Source: an uncultured bacterium
Lineage (GTDB): Bacteria; Planctomycetota; Phycisphaerae; Phycisphaerales; SM1A02
NCBI GenBank assembly: GCA_903898755.1
Contig: CAIUGT010000005.1
Location: 1-37,190 of the forward strand
Length of the DNA: 37,190 nt
Direction: 5' to 3'
Shown: piece by piece, positions 8,802 to 17,003 of the stretch
Layout: the number at the start of each line of letters is the position of its first letter
Position numbering within the stretch: the stretch's first letter is position 1
Made by a program: the position numbers and the translations under genes
The notes under the pieces: generated by a model
What the model was told of the DNA's origin: nothing
Seen by the model: the letters and a program-made list of their open reading frames with translations, nothing else
Databases searched by the model: none

Positions 8802-9746
8802 TTACTGAGCCGTCGCAACACCGTCACGAATCTCGTCGCGATAAATTCCATCGCTCATTTCAATTGGTGAGACTTCGTAGGCGAACCCTTTTTCAGCGAT
8901 CAAACTTCGCACAGGACCAAACGCGCGGTGTGAATCAGGCGCCACCTTCAAACTCACTACATGATTTTTTGTGGAGAGATGGGCAAGCAATGCGCGCAAT
9001 GGTTCCTCCCAATCACGCGCGCCTTCTTGGCCAACTTCAAGTCCACCCTTGGCAAGCAAAGGAACATGGCGCTCAATCCATTGTCCACCTCCACGAAAGC
9101 ATTCATGAATAATGCTTTCTGGGTGCGCTGACATGTCCACTGCATTTGGATTCCATTCACTCCAGCGAGTGCACGGATCATCAATGGAACCTATCCATGG
9201 ATTGATCCAGTACACACGGTCCTTCCACAGAATCACTTGCACTGGAAGCAACCCCTCTACTTCGCGTTTGCGTGGCGTGCGAACTTGCTTATCCACAGTC
9301 GCCGCCTCGGCCTTGAGATCACGTTCAAGTTGTTTTATTTCGGCGCGTAGGCTGGGCAATTCAACTTTCAACGCCTCGGTGCGCTCACCGCCACTCTTGA
9401 GAATTGAAGCTAATTCTTGGGTTTTCTTAGTGGTTTGAGTGTTCGAGTCGCGCAAAGATTTCAACTTTCCAGAGGCGATCTGCGACTCACTTTCATCCGG
9501 CGACTTTTTTTCCGCGTCAGCAACCATCACGCGCAACCGTTGTAAGGCCGCGCGTTCTTGACTAAGCGGATCAGTAGCGGTCGCGCCAGCGGTCGAGGCT
9601 TTTGTGATCAATTCCTTACTGCGCGCGCCAGCAAGAATGGCGACAATAATTCCAATAAATATAAAAAGACCGAACATGTTGCACACCGTGTCCAACAACA
9701 AATCCAAACTTCCAAATTCATCACCCGACTGACTGCGACGGCTCAT
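8802..9746 (-). CDS. ExbD-like single-pass membrane protein with coiled coil (second copy)
   Basis: 314 residues, last gene of the minus operon. The N-terminus GSLDLLLDTVCNMFG runs into a transmembrane helix (about 16-42) with an Asp at its entry, as in ExbD/TolR-like subunits where such an Asp takes part in proton flow. A long Lys/Glu/Ser-rich coiled coil follows (about 65-160), then a C-terminal domain with several Trp residues (VILWKDRVYWINPWIG), probably periplasmic. Its ATG overlaps the stop of the other ExbD-like gene (ATGA at 9743-9746). It differs from that neighbour in sequence and length, so the two may form a heteromeric pair with the single ExbB-like protein. The role is inferred from the N-terminus and context. 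Confidence 0.7.
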   Translation of the reverse strand: MSRRSQSGDEFGSLDLLLDTVCNMFGLFIFIGIIVAILAGARSKELITKASTAGATATDPLSQERAALQRLRVMVADAEKKSPDESESQIASGKLKSLRDSNTQTTKKTQELASILKSGGERTEALKVELPSLRAEIKQLERDLKAEAATVDKQVRTPRKREVEGLLPVQVILWKDRVYWINPWIGSIDDPCTRWSEWNPNAVDMSAHPESIIHECFRGGGQWIERHVPLLAKGGLEVGQEGARDWEEPLRALLAHLSTKNHVVSLKVAPDSHRAFGPVRSLIAEKGFAYEVSPIEMSDGIYRDEIRDGVATAQ

Positions 9747-10564
9747 GGCTTTGTGTCCTTTGCAGCCGGACGAAATCGGTCGCTTGTATACGATTCCTCA
9801 TCGATTAAATCCAAACCTCGTGGAAGTACACCCAGTTGGGTGTCATCGGCGAATCTTTGTGAAATTTCACGCCACATGGCCACGCCGCTTGGCTTCACCA
9901 CAAACAGAAGCGTGCGCTTTGTCGGATCGGGCAAGTTTTGAATCCATTGCTTCAACAATGCCGCCGCGGTCGCTGGATCGTTCAACGGAATCGCAAGCGG
10001 TGAATCTTGCTCAGCATTTGTTCCCGCCACCAATTGCGCGCCGGAGACCTCTATGATCACCGGCTTGCGATCATCCTCCGCAAGCAAATACGTCACTCTT
10101 CGGCGCAATTGCGTTGAAGCCAGACGCTCCTCCAACTCATCGCGTTGACGAATCAACTCCGCTGCCTCGATGGCGCTGGGGTCCGCGCTGGACAGCGCCA
10201 CCATTTCACGCACCTGCATTTCAACCTTGTTCTTCTCTTCGGTTGAACGCTGTCGTTTGTCCAATTCGCTTCGCAACTCTTGGCGCAGCGTTCCGCGCAC
10301 CATGGCTTGATTCGGAGACTTTTTTATGGCCGCTGCATTCAAGCGATCCTTCAACCCCGCCGCTTCACTCGCCAACTCAGCCCTACTCTTGGGCAAATCG
10401 GCCTTGGCTTGTGACTCAGTCGCCTCCACAACGGCAGCATCGGCGCCAATCTGCAAAATTAAAACCATCGTAATGACAATCGTCACACCAATAGTGCACA
10501 TCATCACATCTTGAAATGAGAAGAACGACATTGGACTCTCATCACCACGACGTGAGCGACCCAT
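9743..10564 (-). CDS. ExbD-like single-pass membrane protein with coiled coil (first copy)
   Basis: 273 residues. The N-terminus reads MGRSRRGDESPMSFFSFQDVMM and continues into a transmembrane helix to about residue 42, with an Asp at its start (FQDVMM) as in ExbD/TolR/MotB-type stator subunits. About 55-150 is a charged coiled coil, and the C-terminal half has an alpha/beta look (RRVTYLLAEDD; KPVIIEVSG; RTLLFVVKPSGV), probably periplasmic. It starts 2 bp after the stop of the ExbB-like gene and overlaps the next gene by 4 bp. The adjacent MotA/TolQ/ExbB-family protein supports a proton-channel complex. It is not a canonical ExbD by length or C-terminus. Confidence 0.7.
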   Translation of the reverse strand: MGRSRRGDESPMSFFSFQDVMMCTIGVTIVITMVLILQIGADAAVVEATESQAKADLPKSRAELASEAAGLKDRLNAAAIKKSPNQAMVRGTLRQELRSELDKRQRSTEEKNKVEMQVREMVALSSADPSAIEAAELIRQRDELEERLASTQLRRRVTYLLAEDDRKPVIIEVSGAQLVAGTNAEQDSPLAIPLNDPATAAALLKQWIQNLPDPTKRTLLFVVKPSGVAMWREISQRFADDTQLGVLPRGLDLIDEESYTSDRFRPAAKDTKP

Positions 10565-10566
10565 GA

Positions 10567-11472
10567 TCAGTTCTCATTTCCTGTCACGCGAACGCGTGAA
10601 GTCACATGGCGCGAACATTGATCGCGGCAATCATCAAGAAACCGATCATCGGCGCGACGCAAAAAAGTAAGGAATAAATGAATGCCAAGGGCCGCAACCA
10701 AGCCTTCACCGGTGGTGACAAACGCCGTGTCCAATCCCCCAATCACTTGCGTGAGTTGCGAGGTGATGGTCTTCAAGTCGGATCCCTGCGCGCCAAGAAC
10801 CCCGCCAAATCGGCCAATTGCCTCGGTTAAACCAAGCACGGTTCCTATGAAACCCAGCACGGGAATAGCCCAAATAAACCCCTTCACAGAAACATATCCA
10901 CCATCGATTTGCAGCTCCTCATTGTCAGCGCGACTCTGCAACATTTCATCAATATCCCCCACACGACCAACATTGCGCACCGCTCTCAGCACACTGGTCA
11001 CGCGGTTGAGATACATGAACCCCTCCACGCCCTGCACTTTTGATTCAATTGCCTCCACCACCTGCATGGCATTGCTTCTCGCAATGAACCACTCGGGATC
11101 ATCGGGCGCGAAATGAATTTGAAACGCCTTACGCTGCGCCACAATCTTCAAACTTTTAATAATCAAGATGCTCAGGCTCCAACAACTGAAGAACATAATT
11201 AAAATTGGAATACGGTCAAACGCTGTCAAGTAACGCCAGACCACTTGCCCAACTTCAGAGCTGCGAATGATGAACGCAGGCACATACACAATGATCAACA
11301 ACGCGATGGCACCCAGCAGGCTGCTGCTGAGAGCGGGCGTGGTGAACGCACCACTTGGAAGCGATAGACGCGCCTCGATATCAACCGAGGCATAACGCAA
11401 CAATGGAACGTTGCGCGATGACATGTCCATCGAAGTGTTTGGTGAACTGGCCTGGCTCGAATTGTTTTTCAT
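10567..11472 (-). CDS. MotA/TolQ/ExbB-family proton channel subunit
   Basis: 301 residues from the ATG at 11472, which overlaps the upstream stop as ATGA; an upstream reading to 11583 would lie inside that gene. Hydrophobic segments occur at about 48-68 and 86-108. A conserved C-terminal pair follows: KGFIWAIPVLGFIGTVLGLTEA, and AFVTTGEGLVAALGIHLFLTF near the end. The GFIGTVLG and AFxTTGxGL patterns are typical of MotA/TolQ/ExbB proteins, which form pentameric inner-membrane channels around an ExbD/TolR-type dimer and convert proton flow into force. Two ExbD-like genes follow directly. The N-terminal 45 residues are polar and Ser-rich. Its partner outside the membrane is unknown; no TonB-like gene is visible here. 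Confidence 0.85.
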   Translation of the reverse strand: MKNNSSQASSPNTSMDMSSRNVPLLRYASVDIEARLSLPSGAFTTPALSSSLLGAIALLIIVYVPAFIIRSSEVGQVVWRYLTAFDRIPILIMFFSCWSLSILIIKSLKIVAQRKAFQIHFAPDDPEWFIARSNAMQVVEAIESKVQGVEGFMYLNRVTSVLRAVRNVGRVGDIDEMLQSRADNEELQIDGGYVSVKGFIWAIPVLGFIGTVLGLTEAIGRFGGVLGAQGSDLKTITSQLTQVIGGLDTAFVTTGEGLVAALGIHLFLTFLRRADDRFLDDCRDQCSRHVTSRVRVTGNEN

Positions 11473-14465
11473 TTGGTGGCTCCTTGAATGAAAATAAGTT
11501 GTGGTGATTGCGGAATTGGATTGGGCGTGTCTTGAATAAACAAAACTTCGTTCTGTTCGATTCGGATTGGGAAAAACCGCCATTTCCCATCAGTCGACTT
11601 GCCCACAATCAGCGCGTCTTTTCCGTTGGCAATGCCTCGAGACGCGTAGGCGCCATTGTTCGGAGCCATCATGACTCCAACTAAGCCGGCGGGCTTCATG
11701 CCTTCATCCAAAATTTGATCGCGCCTCTTGGCGGCCTTGATGAGCTCGGAAATCTTTGGCATGGATGACAACGATTGCAACGCCAGATTACGAACATCCT
11801 CCGAGCGCGCCGCTTGATCACTGGCAGACACGACAAAGGGATCGGTGGCGGCAACTGATCGCTGCGTTTCAAGCGAACGAACCCACTTGGCGGCAGCCGC
11901 GTCCACTGGATCGCTTTCTTGCGCAAACAAATCAAGCCATACGTTCCACAAGTCTCGTTGCAAATGCCAAGACAGAATTGGATTGCTTGGTTGCAAAGCG
12001 GCTTCTTTGGCAAGCAAGTCAAACCAGATATCACGGGCGCCTTTCCAAGAAGCCTTTGGTAAATCTATCGCTACTTGCACCAACACCTGCGATGGTGGCC
12101 ACACTGTGTTGCCCCCCAATTGCTTCCCTTTCAGAGGCGCGCGATCTTTTAATTTTTCCGCTGGCACAATTAAATCATTTTTTGATTGCACCGCTTGAGC
12201 CCACATATTTCCAAGTTGCGCCGTGCGCTTGCGATATATTTTTCTGCCCTCATCCAGCGATTGCTCACCCAAATTCACCCAGCCAGATTGATTCAACCAC
12301 GCCGCGGCCGCAGAGCCAATTCCCTCGGCATTTGCGCTTGAATTCAGGGTTCGCTTGCACAGGGTCTGCATCAATTCCGCGGCCTCTTGATGTGGACTGT
12401 ATGGATAGTCCAACAGATATTTTGAAAGCAATGGCTCCAGCGAGCGCGCCGTGCCCGCGTCTCCAAAATCAACGTCATTCAATCCGCCAACCGCTCCCAC
12501 CCGTCCCGCCAAAATTGCTTTCATCATTTGCGTGCGCCACGCTTCAACACCAACTCCACCTTCGGCAACTTTCAATCCGTGTTCATAGGCCGCCAACTTT
12601 TTTTCACGGTTCAAAAGATCAGCGGCCACAGGCAACAGCCTCACGTACAGATCTCTGTACGCAGCCTCACTGGCCGGAATTTTTTCAACCGAGCGCAAGA
12701 GTTCATTTGCGTCGGTGTACAACTTCGCATTTTGCTCCGCTTGTTCGCGCAACCGCATTGCGTTCAAGGCCATGGCCTGCAACGACTGGGCAATGGCCTG
12801 CGCATCGCGGTTATTTGCAACAGCGCTTGCGGCTATTTTCGCGCCATCAACAATCGATTGATATTGCGCCGCACGCTGTGTCCACGCCGCAGGATTCACT
12901 TGCTCTGTAGAACTCAGCGGCGTCAACGCATTCAGCGCAACTTCTAGGCGCATGAATTCCGCGCGCGCTTGATCTTGTGACACCGTTCGGCTGGCATCCG
13001 CTTGACTGGTCAATTGATCCGCGGCAGCCATTAATTGCGCTTGCATTGACTTGGGGGCGCGCGCCGACATTTGTTTCAACTCCGCCGCCACTTTGTCAAA
13101 TTCCACTGGATATGCCGGTGTTTTGGACAAAACCGCCGCGCGGTCAATGGCTTCTTGCGCCAACTTTATTTCAGCTTGCTCACTGGCCAAGGCGGCCGCA
13201 ACTTTGGCGCTGACCGCGGCCACTTGCGGGGCGCTTGATAATTCCGCGTGCGACTCTTTCCAACTTGCCAACGCCTTCATCGCCGTGTCAGGTGAGCCTG
13301 CGAGCAACATGGAATCCACTTCGCGCGCGATTGTGTTCACTTGCTCAAGCGACTCTTGCCAGCGCACCATCCACCACGCGGCGGACACAAGCGCAACCGT
13401 GGCCATGGCCACCGCGATACTTCGGCGCGCAAATTTTCTTCGCGCGGCGGCTTGATGCGCGTCTTTGATCGCGGCAATTCTCATGAGAAGTTGCGGCGGC
13501 AAAGTGGCTTCAACATTTCGCGCCGCCGCCACGCACATTGAAACCTCCTCGAACGATTTCGCTTGATCCAGCGCCAACTCCAAACGTCCAATCGCGTCGC
13601 GCTGGCTGCTTGCGCGCTGATCCTGCGCGCGTTGCGCGTCCAGCAATTGCAAACTTGCAGCCGCCGATTGCCGCAAATCTTCATCTGGCTGAAACTCTGC
13701 AATTGCCGCTTGCCAAAGCAGACTTGCCTGGCGCAACGCGACAAGATCCATTCCCGTCGCGGCGTTGTGCATGTCGTGACATGCGTCGCGCGCGGCTTTT
13801 TCAGCGAGGCGCGCCTTCGCCGCCAACGCAAATGTCTTGAACCGCGCGAATTGTTCTTGATACTCGCCAGCCGCGCCGCCACACACGTCGACCAACTGTG
13901 AAACAGCGATCGCCAAGGCGTCATCTTTTTCACGCAATGCCTCGTCAACAAGTGGAACCAACTCCGCCAACGCCTCGCGTTGAAGGCGCGTCATGGAGCG
14001 CAACCATTGCGGATTTCTTGGGTCAAGATCCACCAACTCGCGCACCACTTGCAAACGCTGGGCCAACGGCGCGCGCTGCAGTGACAACAATCGGTGCCTG
14101 GATTCCACCTGCTCCAGCGAATGAAAGCGCGACCACGCATCGGAATATGACTCAAGCAAACTTTGATCAATGCTTGGCGGCACGGCGACTTTGCACACGC
14201 GGCACAATTCACTCCACTGCGCGAACATGCCTTCAAGCATCAATCGCTGGGACGATTGGGCCAAATCCAAAGCATCGCCATAACTCACCGCTTCCGCGAA
14301 CAATCCAGCAAGAATCCAGCGGTGGCAGCGGTTTAAATTTTTGTTGGCGCCATCCACGTTGCGCGCAAATTCCTGCGCCACTTCCGTCACCACCATGTGA
14401 TCAGGTTGCGTCCGCAGCACCAATTGGCGAATTGCCTCCACAACTTCACGGTCATTCATGCTCAT
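11469..14465 (-). CDS. Large helical single-pass membrane protein, unknown function
   Basis: 998 residues from the ATG at 14465 (MSMNDREVVEAI), whose ATGA overlaps the stop of the GAP1-N2-like gene. Not recognised. Residues 1-345 are almost entirely helical, Ala/Leu/Arg/Gln-rich and probably cytoplasmic. About 348-366 is the only transmembrane helix (IAVAMATVALVSAAWWMV). About 375-620 continues as long Ala/Gln/Glu-rich helices suggestive of coiled coil or helical repeats, and the C-terminal 350 residues include Trp-rich parts and end in a domain with short strands (ALIVGKSTDGKWRFFPI). The architecture suggests a scaffold crossing the membrane. It occupies the same relative position as the 409-residue protein of the plus operon. 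Its own stop overlaps the ExbB-like start. Confidence 0.75.
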   Translation of the reverse strand: MSMNDREVVEAIRQLVLRTQPDHMVVTEVAQEFARNVDGANKNLNRCHRWILAGLFAEAVSYGDALDLAQSSQRLMLEGMFAQWSELCRVCKVAVPPSIDQSLLESYSDAWSRFHSLEQVESRHRLLSLQRAPLAQRLQVVRELVDLDPRNPQWLRSMTRLQREALAELVPLVDEALREKDDALAIAVSQLVDVCGGAAGEYQEQFARFKTFALAAKARLAEKAARDACHDMHNAATGMDLVALRQASLLWQAAIAEFQPDEDLRQSAAASLQLLDAQRAQDQRASSQRDAIGRLELALDQAKSFEEVSMCVAAARNVEATLPPQLLMRIAAIKDAHQAAARRKFARRSIAVAMATVALVSAAWWMVRWQESLEQVNTIAREVDSMLLAGSPDTAMKALASWKESHAELSSAPQVAAVSAKVAAALASEQAEIKLAQEAIDRAAVLSKTPAYPVEFDKVAAELKQMSARAPKSMQAQLMAAADQLTSQADASRTVSQDQARAEFMRLEVALNALTPLSSTEQVNPAAWTQRAAQYQSIVDGAKIAASAVANNRDAQAIAQSLQAMALNAMRLREQAEQNAKLYTDANELLRSVEKIPASEAAYRDLYVRLLPVAADLLNREKKLAAYEHGLKVAEGGVGVEAWRTQMMKAILAGRVGAVGGLNDVDFGDAGTARSLEPLLSKYLLDYPYSPHQEAAELMQTLCKRTLNSSANAEGIGSAAAAWLNQSGWVNLGEQSLDEGRKIYRKRTAQLGNMWAQAVQSKNDLIVPAEKLKDRAPLKGKQLGGNTVWPPSQVLVQVAIDLPKASWKGARDIWFDLLAKEAALQPSNPILSWHLQRDLWNVWLDLFAQESDPVDAAAAKWVRSLETQRSVAATDPFVVSASDQAARSEDVRNLALQSLSSMPKISELIKAAKRRDQILDEGMKPAGLVGVMMAPNNGAYASRGIANGKDALIVGKSTDGKWRFFPIRIEQNEVLFIQDTPNPIPQSPQLIFIQGATK

Positions 14466-15562
14466 GCGCTGGCTCCGCTTCGCATTGCAAGCCACACCAA
14501 CACGCCAACAACTATGAATGTTGCGATGAACCATTTCCACACGCCACTGCTCGCCGATTTCTCCACCACGCGCCGGACTTCGATCACCGCATCTGAAGAA
14601 TTGAATTTGCGTTCTTCAGCTGCGTCACCCGTTGCGTTGATCGCGCCAGTGACTCGACTCTGCCGCTCTGTTGGCGCAGCCAATTTCACTGGCGCCTGCC
14701 AAACCATATCGTCGCCAACTTTTGTTTTAACACGTGGTTGATTCTCCACCGCATGTTGCGCGACTGAACTTGCACTGGCGACATGTCCAAGCCGCGCGCG
14801 TTGCGCCAACGCCCCAGTCGGCTTGCCCGCCATAGTTCCGCTACCAACGCGAAGAATCCAAGCGCTTTTTTCATTCTGCGCCGCCAATTCTGGCTCGCGC
14901 TCATCCACAAAACATATTTTCACGCTCGCGTCGCTTCCAAGAGCAATGGGTCGCGTGGCGAAAGTGAATTGCCACCGTTGCGCCTGCGGCAAAAGCGCCA
15001 TCATTTCAGCGCATAGACGCAGTTTTTTACTTCGCGCTGGAACCACAAGCCACACGCCAATTCCACTTTTCATAACCACTTCTAAAACACTGGCCGCCCA
15101 ACCCGCGTCACCAAAGACACGTTCCCAAGTGTGAAGCGGCGCGTCCTCACGCGCCAACCGCGCTGGCAATTCGCCACCACCCAATTCGCGCGCCGCTCCA
15201 ATCCATTCACGTAGCCACAGCGAATCATCCTCTAGCAACGCGGCTGGATCCGAATCATGCATCGCGCCCGCGTCCACAACTCGATGATGTGAAAGTCTGT
15301 TCGTTCGCCCGGTGTAATCCATTCCACTTGGAGCAATGTGGCTCAGCACCGCCAAGCGTTGCCCCGCGCATTCAACTTGTCGAAAGGCGCACAATATTTT
15401 TTCTTCAATGGTTGCATCGCTCCACGCGTTGGGCAAACCAGAAAGTCGGCTCAATGTGTCCGACATAGCCCGTGGCATTCCGCCAGTGCGGCCCGCCACG
15501 GTGTACCCACTGCCACCATCAAGTCCACGGGCAAGAGATGTGTGAATCAACTCTGAATTCAT
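14462..15562 (-). CDS. GTPase-associated protein, GAP1-N2-like, C-terminal membrane anchor
   Basis: 366 residues from the ATG at 15562, which overlaps the upstream stop as ATGA (a GTG six bases earlier is possible). The N-terminus HTSLARGLDGGSGYTVAGR, followed by GMPRAMSDTLSRLSG and later SGMDYTGRTNRLSHHRVVD, matches my recollection of the GAP1-N2 domain of GTPase-associated protein 1. About 110-270 would be the following middle region. After a Ser/Ala-rich linker, the last 25 residues form a transmembrane helix (KWFIATFIVVGVLVWLAM). It lies directly downstream of the zinc-ribbon GTPase-like gene, the expected partner. Whether it acts as a GTPase activator or only a binding partner is unknown. 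Confidence 0.75.
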   Translation of the reverse strand: MNSELIHTSLARGLDGGSGYTVAGRTGGMPRAMSDTLSRLSGLPNAWSDATIEEKILCAFRQVECAGQRLAVLSHIAPSGMDYTGRTNRLSHHRVVDAGAMHDSDPAALLEDDSLWLREWIGAARELGGGELPARLAREDAPLHTWERVFGDAGWAASVLEVVMKSGIGVWLVVPARSKKLRLCAEMMALLPQAQRWQFTFATRPIALGSDASVKICFVDEREPELAAQNEKSAWILRVGSGTMAGKPTGALAQRARLGHVASASSVAQHAVENQPRVKTKVGDDMVWQAPVKLAAPTERQSRVTGAINATGDAAEERKFNSSDAVIEVRRVVEKSASSGVWKWFIATFIVVGVLVWLAMRSGASA

Positions 15563-16902
15563 GTCCACAACGGCGCATTTTCAATTGCGTCCACCTCCAA
15601 TGGCAAAGCGGTCAACAACGCAACGCTTGCCCATTGCGGACAAATTTCTGATGGACGCACGCCCGCACCCTGAAGCGCACCGGCGCCAACAATGGAAGTT
15701 GCGCACGGTCCAAGCGCGGAGCAAGGAACAATCAACACGCGCGAACTGGCCGCGCGCACGGCGGTCATAAATTCTGGGCACGCGCTTTCCAAAAGTGGTC
15801 GCAATGCGCGATCCATTTTCTTCAGCGCGGCAAAATCAAGTCCGCCATTTGGCAAATACGGCTCAACACTCAAATCAATTTTGGCGCCCGCGCTCCACGC
15901 GTCGGCTTTGGAAAGCACAAGAATCAACGGCACATCCAAATGATCTGCTGCGTGGCGACTACGATGATGTCGAACGCGTGCGAACGTTTCCGTAAGCACT
16001 AAATCCTGCCGAATGTTCACGCCGCCGCTCTCGGGCATGCGCGTCGCCGCGCGAAATCGTGGATCTTGAGTTGGATCAAACACAAACAAAATTGCGCGGC
16101 TTTGGCTTAAGTGGCGCGTGACAGGTTGCGCCGATTCGTCCGCGCCGGGCAAGAAATGCTCGCCCGCGTTGTCATACAACACAACAAGTGACGCGCCTGG
16201 AATTGTTGACTGATCAGTTTCAAGCGTGTCGTCCAAATTGTCACCACGGACTTTTGCGCCCATTGCATCAGTGCTTCTTGAGTGCCCAACATTTGCGCCC
16301 GCTCCAACATGCAGCGTAAAGATCAGCGGCAACGGCAGCGTTTCATCCTTGCCCTTGATACGCACCGTGCGATACAACAACGCGTCACCAGCAATTTCCG
16401 TCTTGGCCAAACGTACGGGCTCATTTGAATCTGGCGCGCCAAACAAAATATTCTCATCGCGGTGCAAACGCGCGTTCAACTTGGGTTCCGTATCCACCAT
16501 GCAAGCCCCCGCACGCGCGCGCTCGCGGCGCAACCCCCACGTCATTGCCGCAAGCAAATGGCTCTTGCCGCAACCCGGAGCTCCCACCACGCTGATAAAA
16601 GTGCTGGGCAACTCAATCATGGCCCGTGGAAATTCAATTCGACAGCGCGGACACGCCACACGCGTGCATCGCGCGCCCTCCGGATCAAGCGCGGCGCCAC
16701 CCATATCAAATCGAGTTGGAAGAAAACGCAACTGCTGAGCTGGCCCCGCCACAGGATCACCAACAAGCCGCGAATCCTCGGCCACAAACAAAACCTCGCT
16801 TGGTGAAAATCCAACTCGGCAACTTGGACAATGCACGCGCTCCATGAGCGCGCGCGGTTGTCTGAAAAGCGAATTTTTCTCAAGCGCGCAATGGACCGGC
16901 AT
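15559..16902 (-). CDS. Zinc-ribbon GTPase-like protein (DO-GTPase type)
   Basis: First gene of the minus operon, about 447 residues from the ATG at 16902. A GTG at 16917 and an ATG at 16845 are also in frame, and no Shine-Dalgarno site decides between them. An N-terminal zinc-ribbon-like module has CPSC at 25-28 and CPRC at 84-87. Then come Walker A GAPGCGKS at 107-114, a G3-like DNAGE at 244-248 after the strand SLVVLY, and a G4-like SKAD at 331-334 after LILVL. The order is that of a TRAFAC-type GTPase; SKAD is a variant of NKxD. There is no membrane segment, in contrast to the GTPase of the plus operon. It is divergent from the DUF481 gene at 17004. Confidence 0.8.
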   Translation of the reverse strand: MPVHCALEKNSLFRQPRALMERVHCPSCRVGFSPSEVLFVAEDSRLVGDPVAGPAQQLRFLPTRFDMGGAALDPEGARCTRVACPRCRIEFPRAMIELPSTFISVVGAPGCGKSHLLAAMTWGLRRERARAGACMVDTEPKLNARLHRDENILFGAPDSNEPVRLAKTEIAGDALLYRTVRIKGKDETLPLPLIFTLHVGAGANVGHSRSTDAMGAKVRGDNLDDTLETDQSTIPGASLVVLYDNAGEHFLPGADESAQPVTRHLSQSRAILFVFDPTQDPRFRAATRMPESGGVNIRQDLVLTETFARVRHHRSRHAADHLDVPLILVLSKADAWSAGAKIDLSVEPYLPNGGLDFAALKKMDRALRPLLESACPEFMTAVRAASSRVLIVPCSALGPCATSIVGAGALQGAGVRPSEICPQWASVALLTALPLEVDAIENAPLWT

Positions 16903-16953
16903 ATCGCGATCGTACACTGCGACATCTCATTCTTGACTTGCTATCTTTTCAAG

Positions 16954-16992
16954 TTCGTCAGTTCATTCACTTGTTCAATTCGTCAAGTTCAT
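16954..16992. repeat. Near-perfect 14-bp direct repeat in a divergent intergenic region
   Basis: TTCGTCAGTTCATT (16954-16967) and TTCGTCAAGTTCAT (16979-16992) lie 25 bp apart between the divergent GTPase-like and DUF481 genes, in an otherwise short intergenic stretch. They could be an operator or promoter element. Nothing else supports this. Confidence 0.4.
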
Positions 16993-17003
16993 AGCCAGTC
17001 CAC

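Noticed and set aside
11756-12910. 384-codon plus-strand ORF opposite the 998-residue protein
   Set aside because: Pro/Ser/Thr/His-rich antisense translation; the minus-strand gene fits the operon with ATGA overlaps at both ends.
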